64,000 bases of DNA from Cryptomeria japonica (GCF_030272615.1 NC_081406.1:265966192-266030191); one strand, 5' to 3'; shown: positions 11,416 to 24,359, counted from the stretch's first letter. Notes: generated by a model from the letters alone, not told the origin. Program-made: numbers and translations.

Positions 11416-12642
11416 TGTTACACAGTTCAAATAACCAGAAGACAACTGAGAGTGGGGGGGGGAGCTGAATCAGTTGTCACCAAATTACAAGAACCTTGAG
11501 CAATTTAACCTTTAATACCAGAACCCAAAAGATCAATACTAGAATGTATAAACCAAATATCGAAAAAAGTAGATATACCAATTAAGCACAAGCAATAATT
11601 AGATAATAAATACCATCCACATGACACCAAGATTTGTACGTGGAAAACCCGATAAAGGGAAACACCACGGTGGGAAGCCTACCCACGGTCAGATAAAAAT
11701 TTTGTAGTAAGTATGTGATTACAAATAGAGGGGCCTACACTTGCAGGAAGGCCAACAGCCTAGAGAACACTGCTCATTACAAAAGAAGTCTCACTGACTA
11801 CATAAAAAATACAGACTACAATCCAGAAGAAGGAATGATCTGCAATGATAGCATCTCCTATGCCTAAGTACAGTTTTGGTTAAGCTCAATACTAGAGGAT
11901 TAAATCCTCTTACATAAACTCAACTCAATCACCAATGATCAACCAAATCCTCTGCATGAATGATTATTACATTATTTGCTCCTTACATATCCATATATCC
12001 TCTCCTATGATGTATAATGAGATCTGACATCATATATATACAAACCCTCGACCATAAACAATAAGGTCAGCCACCAGATAATAAAACATATTACATGATT
12101 ACAAAACATGTCGGGTGAGACCAAACAAATAATATCCAACTCATAAGACATCCCAAAAACACATTGAGAAGTCCAATCAGCACGTTACATTAAGCTGGTC
12201 CATAACCTAGATAGACCGGTACCCAATTTAGGTCCACACACACCAAAGAAATTATCCCAATCAACCAAGTCTCAAACACGATCACCATCAACATCCTGAA
12301 TCTCCACTAGAAGCCTCACCAACACCACTTATGAATAACATCAAAGATGTTCAACAAGGCTTTGTCGGTGAAACCCTCGCCGGAACAACGAACCAAGCTT
12401 ACTAGCATACAGGATAGCGTCTGATCACCAGATCAAAACCAGCTGACTGAACATGAATCTGATTAGCATGAATAAGCCAAGACATACTAGAGCATACTGG
12501 ATCATCATGATCTAATCCAACTAGAAACCAAACAACCTACCGGGACCAGAAGGATACTGGTAAAGTAGCCAAAGTAGCTAGTGTTGACATCAATGACAAA
12601 ACATCAATGCAACACATGATCAATTCCTCCAAAGGGCCAACA
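11416..12642 (-). repeat. B 3' LTR
   Basis: 1227 bp. The plus strand runs TGTTACACAGTTC to AAGGGCCAACA, with the poly-G (poly-C in element sense) tract near the U5 end and the stem-loop block at 11638-11687. Confidence 0.9.
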
Positions 12643-12654
12643 ATCTCCCCCTTT
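12643..12654 (-). promoter_or_regulatory. B polypurine tract
   Basis: On the minus strand AAAGGGGGAGAT abuts the 3' LTR start TGTTGGCCC, as in A and E. Confidence 0.85.
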
Positions 12655-13009
12655 GGAAATGATGGCAACACTAGATGTGAAAAATATCCAAGTGCCAAGA
12701 AAATGCCAAACAAGTCTCCCCTAATGAAAGACATCCAACAAACTCTCCAACATGATATAACAATGAAGTTCTGAACGAAAGGCCAAACTCCCCCTATAAA
12801 TGATATCTCTGTAAAGCTCTGTTTTCACATATATCTCTCCCCCTTTGACATCAATGCCTAAAATATGACAATAATATCAAAGCAAAAACAAAAACCACTG
12901 AATCACAAGGCTAACTACTCCCCTTGAGTAGTAGCATCCCCACATCAATCCATAATGAATAATATCTCTGATAATGCATACCAGATTGATGCAAAATAGC
13001 ATCAATCAG
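12655..13009 (-). other. B 3' untranslated region with extra polypurine-like boxes
   Basis: Non-coding. On the minus strand it holds boxes such as AAGGGGAGTAG (near 12920), AAAGGGGGAGAGAT (near 12840), AGGGGGAGTTTGG (near 12790) and TTAGGGGAGACTTG (near 12720), in the same order as in C and E. Confidence 0.65.
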
Positions 13010-14854
13010 TTTTCTGTCGGAGGGGCAGAAACCCCTAACCTGTCTCTGAGGTACTTTAGGCAAAGCTTTAGTGAAAATATCTACAATCTACTCTTTAGTG
13101 TTCACATAGACCATTCTAACCTCATTTTCTTCAACCTTTTCCTTCAAAAAGTTATACTTGATAGATATGTGCTTTGTCTTAGAGTGAAATACCGGATTCT
13201 TTGATATGTCTATAGCAGCAGAGTTATCACAGTGAATAATTACCGGTCCAATGCAATGCACTTTAATGTCCTTCAACATTTGCTTCATCCATAGAACTTG
13301 TATATAGTTAGTAGCAACAACAACATACCTAGCTTCAACAGTAGATAAAGAAGTACATGATTGTTTCTTGTTGATCCATGAAATAAGTTTCTTTCCAAAA
13401 AAGAAAGCTCCATCGGAAGTGCTTTTCCAGTCATCAACATCACCTGCCCAATTTGCATCTGTATATGCACATAAAGTAAAGTCATCATCCTTAGGGTACC
13501 ACAAACCATATTCAGATGTACCTTGCAAGTATCTAAAATTCTTTTCACCGCACTCTCATGATTCTCTCTAGGATCACTTTGATATCTTGGTGCAATGTAA
13601 ACAACATTCATTATATCAAGCCTAGTCTAAGTCAAATATAGCAAACCTCTAATCATAGACTTGTATCTTGTAGGATTTAGTGGTGTAGATTCATCTTTCC
13701 TTGACAATTTCTCACTTGTAACCATAGGAGTACTTACCGGTTTACAATCTTCCATACCAAATATCTTCAACATTTCCCTAGCATACTTAGTTTGATAGAT
13801 GAAAATACCTTTATCAGTCTGAGTAATCTGCAAACCTAAGAAAAATTTCATTTCCCCAATCATAGACATTTCAAATTCTTTATCCATATTTTTTAAAATT
13901 TTCATGCACAACTTATCTTCACCTCCAGAAATAATGTCATCAATAAAAACTTCAGTAATCAGTATATCATCATTAATGACTTTATAATACAGATTATTGT
14001 CAGCATTACCTTTAGTGAAACCAAGCTTCAAAAGATATTTATCTAACCTTGCATACCAAGCTCTAGGTGCCTATTTCAATCCATATAAAGCTTTCCTTAA
14101 CCTACAAACCATGTCATTATCATCTGAAAGTGAAAAACCATCAGTTTTCTCAATATAAACTTCCTCATCAAGATCCCCATTCAAAAATGCACACTTAACA
14201 TCCATCCGATAAACCTTGTAGTTTTTATGTGCAACATACGCAAGAAATAATCTTACAACTTCAATCCTAGCTATAGGTGCAAAATTTTCACCATAATCAA
14301 TTCCTTCCTTCTTAGAATATCCTTTACAAACCAATCTAGCTTTATTCCTTAGAACTTTTCCATCTTCATTCAGTTTATTCCTAAAAACTCATTTAGTTCC
14401 AATAACATTCTTATTTTTTAGGTCGAGGAACTAAAATCCATGTGTTTTTCTTCTTTATCTGATCTAATTCTTCCTCCATAGATTCCATCCAACATTCATA
14501 TTTACATGCTTCAATTACTGATACTGGTTCAACTTGAGAAATTAAACACACCTCATTAGCTACCAATCTCCTTGTCATCACTCCATTATTCTTACCCCCA
14601 ATGATGTGATCTTCTGAATGATTCAATCTTACATACCTAGGAGTCTTCTGATTCTCTGTTCCTCTTTCTGGTTCTTCAGTTACTGTTAAATTTTTTGATA
14701 CTACTAAAGTAACTGGTTCAACATTTTGTTCCGGTAAGGGTGTTACTGGTTCAATTATCATCATTTCCACCGCCGGTTCTTGCTCATAAACTTTGATTTG
14801 ACTTCTATTAAGCTCATCCACCTTGACATTAGCGCTTTCCACAATTCTCTGCAA
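13010..14854 (-). pseudogene. B pol: RT and RNase H, broken
   Basis: Frames 14854-14411, 14334-14071, 14031-13627 and 13528-13088 cover the IN-RT linker ([16 protein letters not shown]), RT ([31 protein letters not shown] in place of FVDDIIFGG) and RNase H (AYTDANWAGD, then VEARY where the family has VEAEY). A frame change near 13085 garbles the C-terminus: the LGVSAPLVET end seen in C is not readable. Non-functional. Confidence 0.85.
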
Positions 14855-14872
14855 TCTCTTGTTATAACATCT

Positions 14873-15591
14873 TTATGTTTTTCTTTCATTAGAATAACCA
14901 AGAAATATTCTTTCATCACATCTAGGATCAAATTTGCCAATGGAATCATCTCTCCTGATATAACATTTACTACCAAAGATTACGAAGTACTTAACTGTAG
15001 GAGTATTTCCAAACCATAATTCATAAGGTGTCTTATCAATTTCTCCTTTGATATGTACTCTGTTGAATGTATAGGCTGTTGTGCTCACTACTTCTCTCCA
15101 GAAGATATGCGGTAGATTGGCTTCCATCATCATGGTTCTAAGAGTATCCAAGATAGTTATGTTCTTCCTTTCCACAACTCCATTCTACTGAGGTGTCTGA
15201 GGAGCAGAAATTGTCTCTTAATACCACGCTTCTCACAAAAGTTATTAAACTCACCGTATGTGAATTCTCCACCATGATCTGAACTTAAACATTTAATCTT
15301 CAATCTTGTCTCAGTATTAACTTTAGCTTTAAAGATTTTAAACTTTTCAAAAGCATCAAATTTCTCCCTTAGAAAAGTAACCCACATCATTCTAGAATAA
15401 TCATCAATGATTAGCATAAGATATCTATTACCTTGAAAGCTTTTAACTCTAGTAGGGCCACACAAATTAGTATGAATAAGATCAAAAGCATCATTAGATT
15501 TGTCTTGTATACTCTTAAAAGAGGTTTTGACTTGTTTTCCCATTTGACATTCTTTACCTACCGGATTATCGGGATTCACAATCTTAGGTAT
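14873..15591 (-). pseudogene. B integrase core, broken
   Basis: Open from the solo-LTR junction to about 15200, then continuing in another frame to 14873 (VERKNITILDTLR on). The zinc-region CKEC has become GKEC. The first catalytic Asp is Asn (HTNLCGP); the second (SSDHGGEF) and the Glu (VERKN) remain. The upstream half lies beyond the insert, from 16984. Confidence 0.85.
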
Positions 15592-16983
15592 TGTTGGCAT
15601 TGCATGAAGATTTCATTGATGAAGTATAGTGTTGTCATTGATGTCAATAGTAAGCAGTAATGAAGTTGTATTGCAAATGTTAATGATACAGTAAAGAAAC
15701 CAGTAGTAAAGCAGTGAAGGCAACCGGTATTATTATTGAAGCAAAGAGATCAACCGGTAACCCAAACCAGTTGATAAGCTAAATCCTAACCGATGGAGCT
15801 TGGTGAATCGGAGATGGAGATGCCATGTAAGCATGTTGCACCTGATGAGTTTAAAAGTGGATTTAACGCATGAAGATAACCATTTATCTTGGGAATGATC
15901 AAATGCATAGCATGAAGTGAAAAACATGTGATGAGCTAAAAGATCCAATGTGCGGTGATCCAGGAGTGGTTGAAGTTGTCTAGAACAATGTGTAGTTGAT
16001 TGCTATGTAATCCAACAGTTATGATTGAATCGATATGTTTGTAATCTCTATGATATTTTTAGGGTTTGTGTTCTGTTACCAACCTATTGTATTTTTTTTT
16101 AAGGTCGAAGAGTTGTTTGTAATTGTGTTGGCAATTTTGGTTAAGCGTGGAAGTGTGATTGTTGCCAAACCAAAAGGTCTGTCTACAGAATGTTGTGAAG
16201 GCAAATAGGAGTGATAAAGGATCTGATTAAGCAAGAAACTGCTATTACCAAATCAGCAAAGAACCTGTTGTTCTCTAACCATTACAACAATTAAATCCCT
16301 TAACCGGGTAAGCTTTAACAGGATTCTTGTTTAAATCCTCTAACAAGGTGATCTATTAGCTTGGATTTGAAATCCTCCATCGAGGTTACCTCTAACAGGG
16401 TATTACCTTTAACAAGGTATTGTAGTCAATCCCTTAGCCGGGTGGTTCTTAACCAGATCTGTTCTTAATAGGACATTATTGTATAAGCTTCTAACAAGGC
16501 TTGGCTCCTAACAGGGCGAACTTCAGAAGAGTTCAAAATACTTGTGGGTATTCATCCCTACCATGGTTTTTCCTATTTGGGTTTTCATGTGAAAAATAAT
16601 TGTGTCAAGTGGTGAATGATTTTGTGGATGTATTTTTGATATGGTTGATATCAATGACTGGTAAATCCACTTAGATATGTTTAGACAACTAGAAGTGATT
16701 TGAAATGATCTATTACTGATATTAGTGAAGTGGTTTTAATGTTTTGGTTAAATGGTATTTGAGTTTCAGATCTGTTGCATTGTATCATTGATGTTTTGGT
16801 CAACCGGTAAAGTTTGACAATGCAGTTGCAGTTTTTGATACAGTGACTAAACTGGTTAGTTTAGCAAGTTGTTTCTGAGTTGTAATTAAGTTTGGTGAAA
16901 GTTTATTTTATTTTCTATCTACTAATTCACCCCCCCCCCCTTTTAGTAGTTGACCGGATCCTTATAGTTTCATCATATTATCA
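15592..16983 (+). mobile_element. Solo LTR of a fourth copia-like family, in B integrase
   Basis: 1392 bp, plus orientation, from TGTTGGCATTGC to CATATTATCA, flanked by a perfect 5-bp duplication GGTAT (15587-15591 and 16984-16988). Removing it rejoins the integrase reading VRDIP with KIVNP. It has a poly-C run near its 3' end (16930-16940) followed by TTTTAGTAGTTGACC. At 16544-16590 there is a diverged version of the stem-loop block seen in the other LTRs. No internal sequence, so a solo LTR from unequal recombination is the simplest reading. Confidence 0.9.
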
Positions 16984-17585
16984 GGTATATCTCTAACTAA
17001 CTTAGTTGAATTGATCTTTACAATGCAATCAATATTCACATGACATAGCCTTTTATGCCATAGCCAACTCTCATCAATTTGTGCAATCAAACACGTCTTC
17101 TCAATGGGATTCAAATGAAATATATTACCTTTTGTCTGAGTATCGGTTGCAATCTCTAATCTAGATCTATTAATGATTTAATATTTTCCATCCTTGAATT
17201 GTAATTGAAATCCCTTATCCACCAATTGTCCTACACTCAAAAGATTATGCCTTAAACCTTAAACATAATAAACACTATCAGTATTGTGCTTACCAACTAA
17301 TGATATAGTTCATTTTCCTTTGATCATATATGCTTTGTCATCTCTAAATCTAACCAGACCACCATCAAATTATTGCAAAGATATAAACTTCCTCTTATCT
17401 CCAGACATATGATGTGAACATCCACTGTCAATTACCCATTCATCCTTCTCTTCAGGTACATTCTCTTCCATTTCTGGAACATTTTCCTTGATAGCCAAGA
17501 ACACCCATTCCTTTCCATTGCTGGAACCACTAGCAGAGTCTGGTGTCGGTTCATCATCAAAATCAATCACACCTTCCTCATCCAC
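16984..17585 (-). pseudogene. B protease and integrase zinc region, broken
   Basis: Minus-strand reading gives WVIDSGCSHHMSGDKRKF, the copia protease active site (D-S-G), then the pre-integrase domain with VGQLVDKGFQLQFKDG and the HHCC half WLWHKRLCHVNIDC. In-frame stops occur in at least four places, for example after FISLQ and KGK. Continues across the solo LTR into 15591. Confidence 0.85.
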
Positions 17586-17599
17586 AATGTAGCATGATT

Positions 17600-18587
17600 T
17601 ATCTATGTTTTTCCTATACTTATAATTGTTCTGATATCCAGGGTTAGGCTTAAAAGATCTTCTAGCTCTCTCTTCAAATCATTAATTCCTTATAGGACAT
17701 CTAGATGCAAAATAACCTATCTTATTACATGAAAAACATTTAAAAGGTTCTTTTCCTTCATACTTACTTCCTACCGATCCTTTAGGTACTCTTCTAGCAA
17801 ATAGGGCTTCAAGTTGCTCAAATTATTCATCTTCTCTTTTCATATCATCCAATTCCTTTGCATACAAATCTCTCCAATCTTGCTTGCCGGTTGATGATGT
17901 AAATGCATGAAAAGAAGGTTCAGACATCACAGCTCCAGAAGGTCCAAATTATTCAAGCTCAAAAGCAGATAATTTACCAACCAAGGTATCTCTATTGATA
18001 AAATTATTAGCCGTTGTTCTCAATTCATTAATTGCAGTAGCCTTCATCTTGTAAGTTAGTGGCAAAGCTCTCAGAACTTTAGAAACTATTTCATCTTCAC
18101 TCAGAGTTCCACCACAACATTGAATTCCCATAACAATCTCATTTACCCTTTTCATGAATGTGGTAATCCTTTCATCTTCTTCCATCTTCAAGTTTTCACA
18201 TCTCACCCAGTAACCATCAAGTTTAGCAATCGTAACAATAAGTTCACCTTTACTAAGAGTCTCCAACTTATCCCATATAGCCTTTGCTGATAATTTGTCA
18301 ATTAATCCCATTATTTTCTGATAAGAAAGTGCACACAAGAGGGCTTCTCTTGCTCTACAATTATTCTCAAGCTCCTTATCCAAGTTTGTCAGGGGAGGAT
18401 TGCCACATGCCAGGTTAAAAGGTGTAACACCATTCTCTGTGATTTCCCAAATTTCCTTACCAAGACATCTTAGATGAGTCTCTATCTGAATCTTTCAAAC
18501 TCTGTAATTTGTTTCATCAAGCCTAGGATTATCTCTCTAAAAGATAGTAGGAGATTAACTAGATGAACTTGAATTGTTAGTCACCAT
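17600..18587 (-). pseudogene. B gag, broken (copia family 2)
   Basis: The start codon at 18587 opens MVTNNSSSSS, like C (37204). The open core 18383-17949 has LDKELENNCRAREALLCAL, KAIWDKLETL, and DTLVGKLSAFELE. The zinc knuckle reads CFSCNKIGYFASRC: CCHC with Tyr in place of His. Several stops (SSSS-stop-SP, ELE-stop-FG). Non-functional. Confidence 0.85.
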
Positions 18588-18630
18588 AGGATCTTCCTCA
18601 AGTGGTTAAGCTTTTGTAGAGAGGACCAGA

Positions 18631-18642
18631 GCTTTGATACCA
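18631..18642 (-). promoter_or_regulatory. B primer-binding site
   Basis: On the minus strand TGGTATCAAAGC, two bases after the LTR end; one mismatch from the initiator Met tRNA type seen in A. Confidence 0.8.
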
Positions 18643-18644
18643 AT

Positions 18645-19693
18645 TGTTAGACAGTTCAAATAACCGGAAGACAACTGAGAGGGGGGGTGAATAAGTTGTC
18701 ACCAGATTATCGGAACCTTAAGCAATTAAACCTTTAATACTGGAACCTAAAAGATCAATACCGGAATGCATAAACCAAATAGTGAAAAAGAAGATATACC
18801 AATTAAGAGTAAGCAATAATCAGAGAATAAATACCATCCAAATGACACCAAGATTTGTACGTGGAAAACCTGGTAAAGGGAAAAACCACCATGGGAAGCC
18901 TACCCATAGTAAGATAATACTTCTACAATGAGTATGTGATTACAAATAGAGGGGCCTACACTTGCAGGAAGGCCAATAGCCTAGAGCACACTGCTTATTA
19001 CAAAAGGAGTCTCACTGACTACATAAAAATCCAGACTACAATATGGAAGAAGGAATGAATTGTGATGATAACATCTCCTATGCTTGAGTACAGTTCCGGT
19101 TAATCTCAATACCAGATAATTAAATCATCTTACATAAACCCAACTCGATCACCAATGATCAACCAAATCGTCTGCATGAATGATTATTACATTATTCGCT
19201 CCTTACATATCCATATATCCTCTCCTATGATCTATAATGACATCTTACATCATATATATACAAACCATCGACCATAAACAATAAGGTTGGCCACCAGACA
19301 ATAAAACATATTACATAATTACAAAACATGTTCTCCTAAGACCAAAGAAATAATATCCAACCCATAAGACATCCCAAAAACACATCGAGAATTCCAATCA
19401 ACACATTACATTAAGACGGTCCATAACTAGATAAACCGGGACCCCATTTAGGTCCATACATGCCAAAGTAAAGATCCCAATTAACCAAGTCTTGAACATG
19501 ATCACCATCAGCATCCTGAATCTCCACTAGAACCTGCACCAACACCACTTATGCATAACATCAAAGATCTTCAACAAAGCTCTGTTAGTGAAACCCTCAT
19601 CGGAACAACAAACCAAACTTACTAGCATACGTGATAGCATCCGATCACCAAAATAAAACCAACTAACTGAACATGAATCTGAGTAGCATGAAA
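18645..19693 (-). repeat. B 5' LTR, truncated in U3
   Basis: Aligns with 11416-12460 up to about GAGTAGCATGAA, then similarity stops abruptly. The terminal about 190 bp with the TGTTGG start is missing, so the outer target duplication is lost too. Confidence 0.85.
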
Positions 19694-20513
19694 AATGCAA
19701 TAAAGGATAAAAGGAATTAAAAATTCCTTGGAAAGAGAGGGCATGGGGAGATTCAGTGAATTCAAAATTCTTTGTATAGATAAAAGTGGGTGGCATTTAA
19801 GGTTAGGCCACACGAGGCCCATAGAAGGGTCATTTTCACACACCGAGTTATAGAACCTATAAGGAGTCCAACATAGAGAGAAAAGATGGTGTGGATCCCA
19901 CGTCACGAACAATGCGTTGAGTGGATCAAATTGTTATAGTGGTTGCCTAAGTATGGGCCACTGGTACATACCCCTGATCCCACTTGTCATTTATGGTAGG
20001 TAAGCATTAATTATTCTTATTAATGAGGGAGAAAATGTGTAAAGGCATAAACATCAATTACTTGTTTCACACCTATGCCCAGGAATTGGCTTCTTTGCTA
20101 TGATTCACCGTCTACGAAGATGGTGGAGTGCATGTATAGGAATCAATTGAAGAATCGACACCTAGACTATGCTGGGAAAGGGGCAAGAGGGCACACTGGG
20201 AAACATCATTTGTTCCTTTGAAAATGGTGCAAGGGCATGATTTCAATGTCTCCATGGGGAGAAACATCATCTCTATGAGAAGGGCTATGGGGGAAAAAAG
20301 AGATGTCGCAAGCCATTGGGAGGGGAAATGGGTAGACTAGGGTGGAAAGAAGATGGTTGACTTGGGTTGAATCATGGATGTAGGAGTCATTACATCCATT
20401 GCAATTGCACAAGTGTTGGCCAATGCCCATGCATTATCAGTACAAACTTAGCAACATGGAGAGGATGGTGCTACTATAGGCCAAATTATAGTGGGTGCAT
20501 GAGTGGCCATAGA
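19694..20513. other. Unassigned sequence after the B truncation
   Basis: No recognisable family in most of it. A possible PMD N-terminal piece on the plus strand starts near 20121 (MVECMYRNQLKNRHLDYAGK), shortly before the PMD core, but stops interrupt it. Confidence 0.3.
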
Positions 20514-21115
20514 TTTGAGAACATACAACAATGATGAAAACACTTGTAGAGAAATGGCATGGTGACATGTTCCTATTCCATATGCCAATAGGAGAGATGT
20601 CCATTACCCTAGAGGACATGTGGCACATACTATAACTACACATTCAAGGAGTGATCTCAAAGTATCAATTAAAGCATGGAGATCATTACCTACATGATGT
20701 TTGTCAGACATATGACTTACCAATGGACTGAATGTGGATGATACTAGGGTGGGTTATGGAGCAGCATCAGTAGATTCTGAGGTTGGTGCTACTTCTCTGC
20801 AAGTTGATTAGTGGATGAATGATGCCCAACCTTAGTGGGCATGGATTCTCTATAGGGTGGGCCAGGTGCTTATACCATATTATAGAGGATGGTGTTGATT
20901 TCACCTAGGGGTACACCATACTAGGACAATTGTACCATGATATTCACATGTTTATCTATTGAGGGTACAAGATCTTGGGTACTACCAGAGTCACATTGCT
21001 ACATATATGGGTGTTCAAGCATATAGTTGTATGTGGGCCATTGGGGGTTAGAGATCGATGACCATAACTTTTGTACTGAGGCAGAGCCTTCCTTGTATCC
21101 TATCAAACACTCCAA
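20514..21115 (+). pseudogene. Decayed plant mobile domain (PMD) gene, core
   Basis: A single frame with scattered stops reads EKWHGDMFLFHMPIGEMSIT then LEDMWHIL, the signature opening of the plant mobile domain (a domain of transposon-associated proteins and of the MAIN/MAIL host proteins). It goes on through TILGQLYHDIHMF and TLLHIWVFKHI, which align with LVLTKLYRELHD and LLLQAWAWEHI in the minus-strand copy at 57900-59635. About ten in-frame stops. The rest of the gene is displaced by LTR-like sequence after 21115; a coiled-coil tail appears at 24950-25640. PMD identity is solid; which element it belongs to is not known. Confidence 0.75.
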
Positions 21116-22585
21116 GGTGTATGAAATTGACCCCTCAAAGTAAAAATAGGATCCTATCAAGGCAAGGCTCTACAACCTTAGTTCAACATCTCACAATCTC
21201 CAAGACTCATACTTACTCAACTTGGATAATTTACTCCAACATACACTTTGAAACCTCCAAGGGTTACTGAACATTAGCACACCTGTTTTGGGTCAAATAT
21301 GACTCACCTGGACCAGATCAAACATTGGTTGCAAGGATTCAACCCCATTCCCTATAGCCCCTTCACAATTAGGCCTATTTGCTAATAGCCCTTTGAAATG
21401 GGTAAAGGACACTAAGTCCAAACTTTTCCAAACACCCTAGCAAAAAAATAATAGATTCAAATACCCTTTTGGGCCTTATTCAATTCCCCAAAAGAAAGGG
21501 CCAAGGACTGACAAACAAAGGTCTGAACTGGTAGAAGGTTAACTGTCCTAAAGGGCTAATTAGGTCTCCCTTTGTGAAGCATCTATGTCCAAATGAAAAA
21601 CCCACACAATAATAGCCCCATGTGCATGTGGGGAACCATAAAGCATCATGGATTCTAGGGTTACATGCCTGGAATCATTGCCATTTGCATTCAAGGGTAA
21701 CTTTGTTGTTTAAGGACTAGGTAGCCATATAGAGATGTCTACCTAGGGTTAGTTCAAACACACACCTCCCTTGCTCCTCCTGAAAAATACTTTTAGAATA
21801 TTAGAGTACACTGGCCATACTTTCATTTCACCCAATCCCATGAATCTCAGATTGATAAATTGCAAGTTATGGCCATGGAGGAGTAAAACCCTAGGTAAAC
21901 CTTGGTTTTCCAGGCACCTACAGTAAAATTGGAATAACAGGAGAAAAACACATGATTTGAACCTCAAACCAAAACCAAATCAAAGGTAACTCTCTACTCT
22001 AACCAATTCACATCATTGGGAATTGATCCCAAACCGTACAATGTCGTACTCTATCCCAAAATTCTAGAATTGCAGGAAAAACTCAGAACTTCATTAGTTT
22101 GCAGTCATCAAAACTTTCCTCCGTATAGTCTAACCTTGGGAATTGGATCCAAAAGGTGTATATACCATTCCACAAATCCTCTCAACCAAAAACAAGAGGT
22201 TAGAGCCATTGGAGGAGTTCAAACAAAACCAAAATGCAAAAAGTGCATAAAAGTTGCTTATGACAACTTTTGCCAAAGTTGTCAAAATGTCATCTCTCGC
22301 CTCCTAATGCCTTGGGTCAAGACTAACCCCTCCTAAAACACTCTAGAAGCACTAAAACTACTAGGATAACTATTTCCTACACACTCTTGATCCCCTTTTG
22401 TCCAAAAGTCCTAATTGGCTTATTAAGATGCCAAAATAGGAGTTTGGCTCACAAGTTGGGGTCTTTTATTACAAACACACAATGCATGATTGAATAACAT
22501 GTAAAACATCCTAAAGACCTATTTGATGCCTTATCCTTCCTCCTCTAAGCCTGATTTGTCATCTTGAAGGGGTGCTTCTGCACCA
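21116..22585 (-). repeat. LTR-like sequence, possibly chromovirus-related, minus
   Basis: Non-coding. Its right end GGTGCTTCTGCACCA resembles the D LTR end (GTGGTCCTGCACCA at 41173 and GTGCTTCTACACCA at 47445), and it shares features such as GACAACTTTTGCCAAAG with the D LTR. I could not fix the left end or a target duplication. Tentative solo LTR of a D-related family. Confidence 0.35.
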
Positions 22586-22820
22586 TGTATGTAGATAGAT
22601 ATGGAGGACTACTGCATTATATTCTATTGGGTTCCATGGGCTACTGGTGGTAGTGTATTGATGAGATGATGGACTTGACCTGGAGGCCATACAGGTTATG
22701 TGAGCACTGGGTTGAGGATGCATATTATTTATACTTTTTCTAGACATAATATTGGTTAATATGCCAAATGGTCCATGTTATAGATCAATATTGATGCAGA
22801 GATTCTTGGAGTTGCTCCAA
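22586..22820 (+). other. Short segment between two LTR-like blocks
   Basis: Plus-strand frame reads MEDYCIIFYWVPWATGG with later stops. It could be another piece of the interrupted PMD gene, but the match is too weak to assert. Confidence 0.2.
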
Positions 22821-24340
22821 ATCACCTAGTTGTCTTTCTTGCTCTTCTCCAACCCTCTAACTCCTCAAGCCCATCCAGTGGTACTTGGTAAGGTTTCTTC
22901 TATTTATACCTCCAAGGCCTAATCCTCTTTGGCTTTCCTCCAAGTTATAGCCACTGATATTTAATAATCAACACTTCCTATTGAGGATTCCACCTCAATC
23001 CCTAACACAACTTCCTAGTGCTCCAACAACCTCTGCAAAGGATCTTAATTCTTAGACTTGTTCCATGAAAGTAAAATGAATTGACATAGTTTCTTAGGTG
23101 AATTTTAATGTTTTTTTCACCTTTAAACCCTTCATCAAGCCTTCCCAAGGTCACCTTGGCTATATCGGGCTCCAAACGGGCCTAATTCAATTAGCCCTCC
23201 TATTACGATTTTTCAGGGCTTAGTTTCACATCTACCCACACAATTCCCCAAATAAATTACATTTATGAATACCCTTTTCCTAGTTACATACAATATTGAA
23301 TAATGGCATCTGGGTTCTCCATACAAATGGGGTTTCTAGAACTGTCCTATTTTCAAGGGTTTTAGGCCTACCCGGGTGACTTACAAACTTGGCCTTAGAA
23401 GGCTTCACCAATCAAAACCTCTACAAAAACCAATCATGGATTCTCAAAGTAAATTAAATGGGGTCTCCAAACATGTTTCAACTTTAGCTCTATCAATCCA
23501 TGTGTGCTCAGAAAACGCACATCTCCTGTTGTCCTAGTCTCACCAACTCCTAGTTGTGAGCCTAGGGTATTATTATAAAATCACCACAAAGGTCTGCAAA
23601 GATAAAAAAACTCACACTAAACATATTTATAGACCCTAACCTATCATTCCACATGATTTCAACTGGTGCCATCAATGGATGCTCAGGTTAGAGCCATTTC
23701 TTGCTTAAACCCTAGCTTGCAAGGGTTTTGCACCTAGTCACTGAGAATGGTTTGAAACTCTGCAACAAGACACAATCAGACCTTGAAATATACCTTGTTT
23801 TAAAGTAGATTCACCAATCCTTCATTCTCTACAATTAGATTCCTCTGACAATTCTGTACTGGACCGTACAACACAATAAAAACAAAGAAAAACAGTGTAA
23901 AACAAGGTTTTTTCCTTACAACCAAAACTTGTTTTGCATTCCAAATCTTCGAACATGTACAATGAAGTTGTCTTTGTCTTTTAACATCATTATTCAGTTG
24001 GTTAGAACCAACTTCTTCACCGCCAACAACATAAAGTGCAATTTTTGCAATGTTGAAAAATGTTGCTTAGCATTTTTACAACTTTTTTATTCTTAGGGTG
24101 CAAACTTGCACTCAAGTGTACTCCAAGGCTAAAAAAAAATCCCTCTATTCATCCTAGGAGACCTAAAACAATACATTACACCCTTATTACATGATGACTC
24201 TATTTTAGAGTAGTGCACCTGTGACCAACATCAACATTACATCTTTCTAGGATATCAACATCCTGAACACAACAAAAGCTTGGACAACTCAACCATGACT
24301 TCATTGAGTCCCAAATCGTTGGTCCACTTATTACAACATA
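22821..24340 (-). repeat. Second LTR-like sequence, possibly chromovirus-related
   Basis: Starts with AATCACCTAGTTGTC and TTCTCCAACC, recalling the D LTR start (GATCACCTAG, TTCTCCAAG). It runs as non-coding sequence to about 24220-24340. No terminal repeats or duplication established. Could be a decayed solo LTR interrupting the PMD gene. Confidence 0.3.
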
Positions 24341-24359
24341 AAAGACAACAAAAAGACTT

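Larger units (their letters stand above)
11416..19693 (-). mobile_element. Element B: Ty1/copia retrotransposon (family 2), 5' LTR truncated
   Basis: Minus-strand element with 3' LTR 11416-12642, PPT, RNase H, RT, IN (interrupted by a solo LTR), PR, gag, PBS and a 5' LTR (18645-19693) that lacks about 190 bp of its outer U3. LTR and gag match element C. By eye, about 24 substitutions in about 210 aligned LTR bases (roughly 11%) make it older than A, D and E. Catalytic losses include the first integrase Asp (HTNLCGP) and the RNase H Glu (VEARY in place of VEAEY). Confidence 0.9.
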
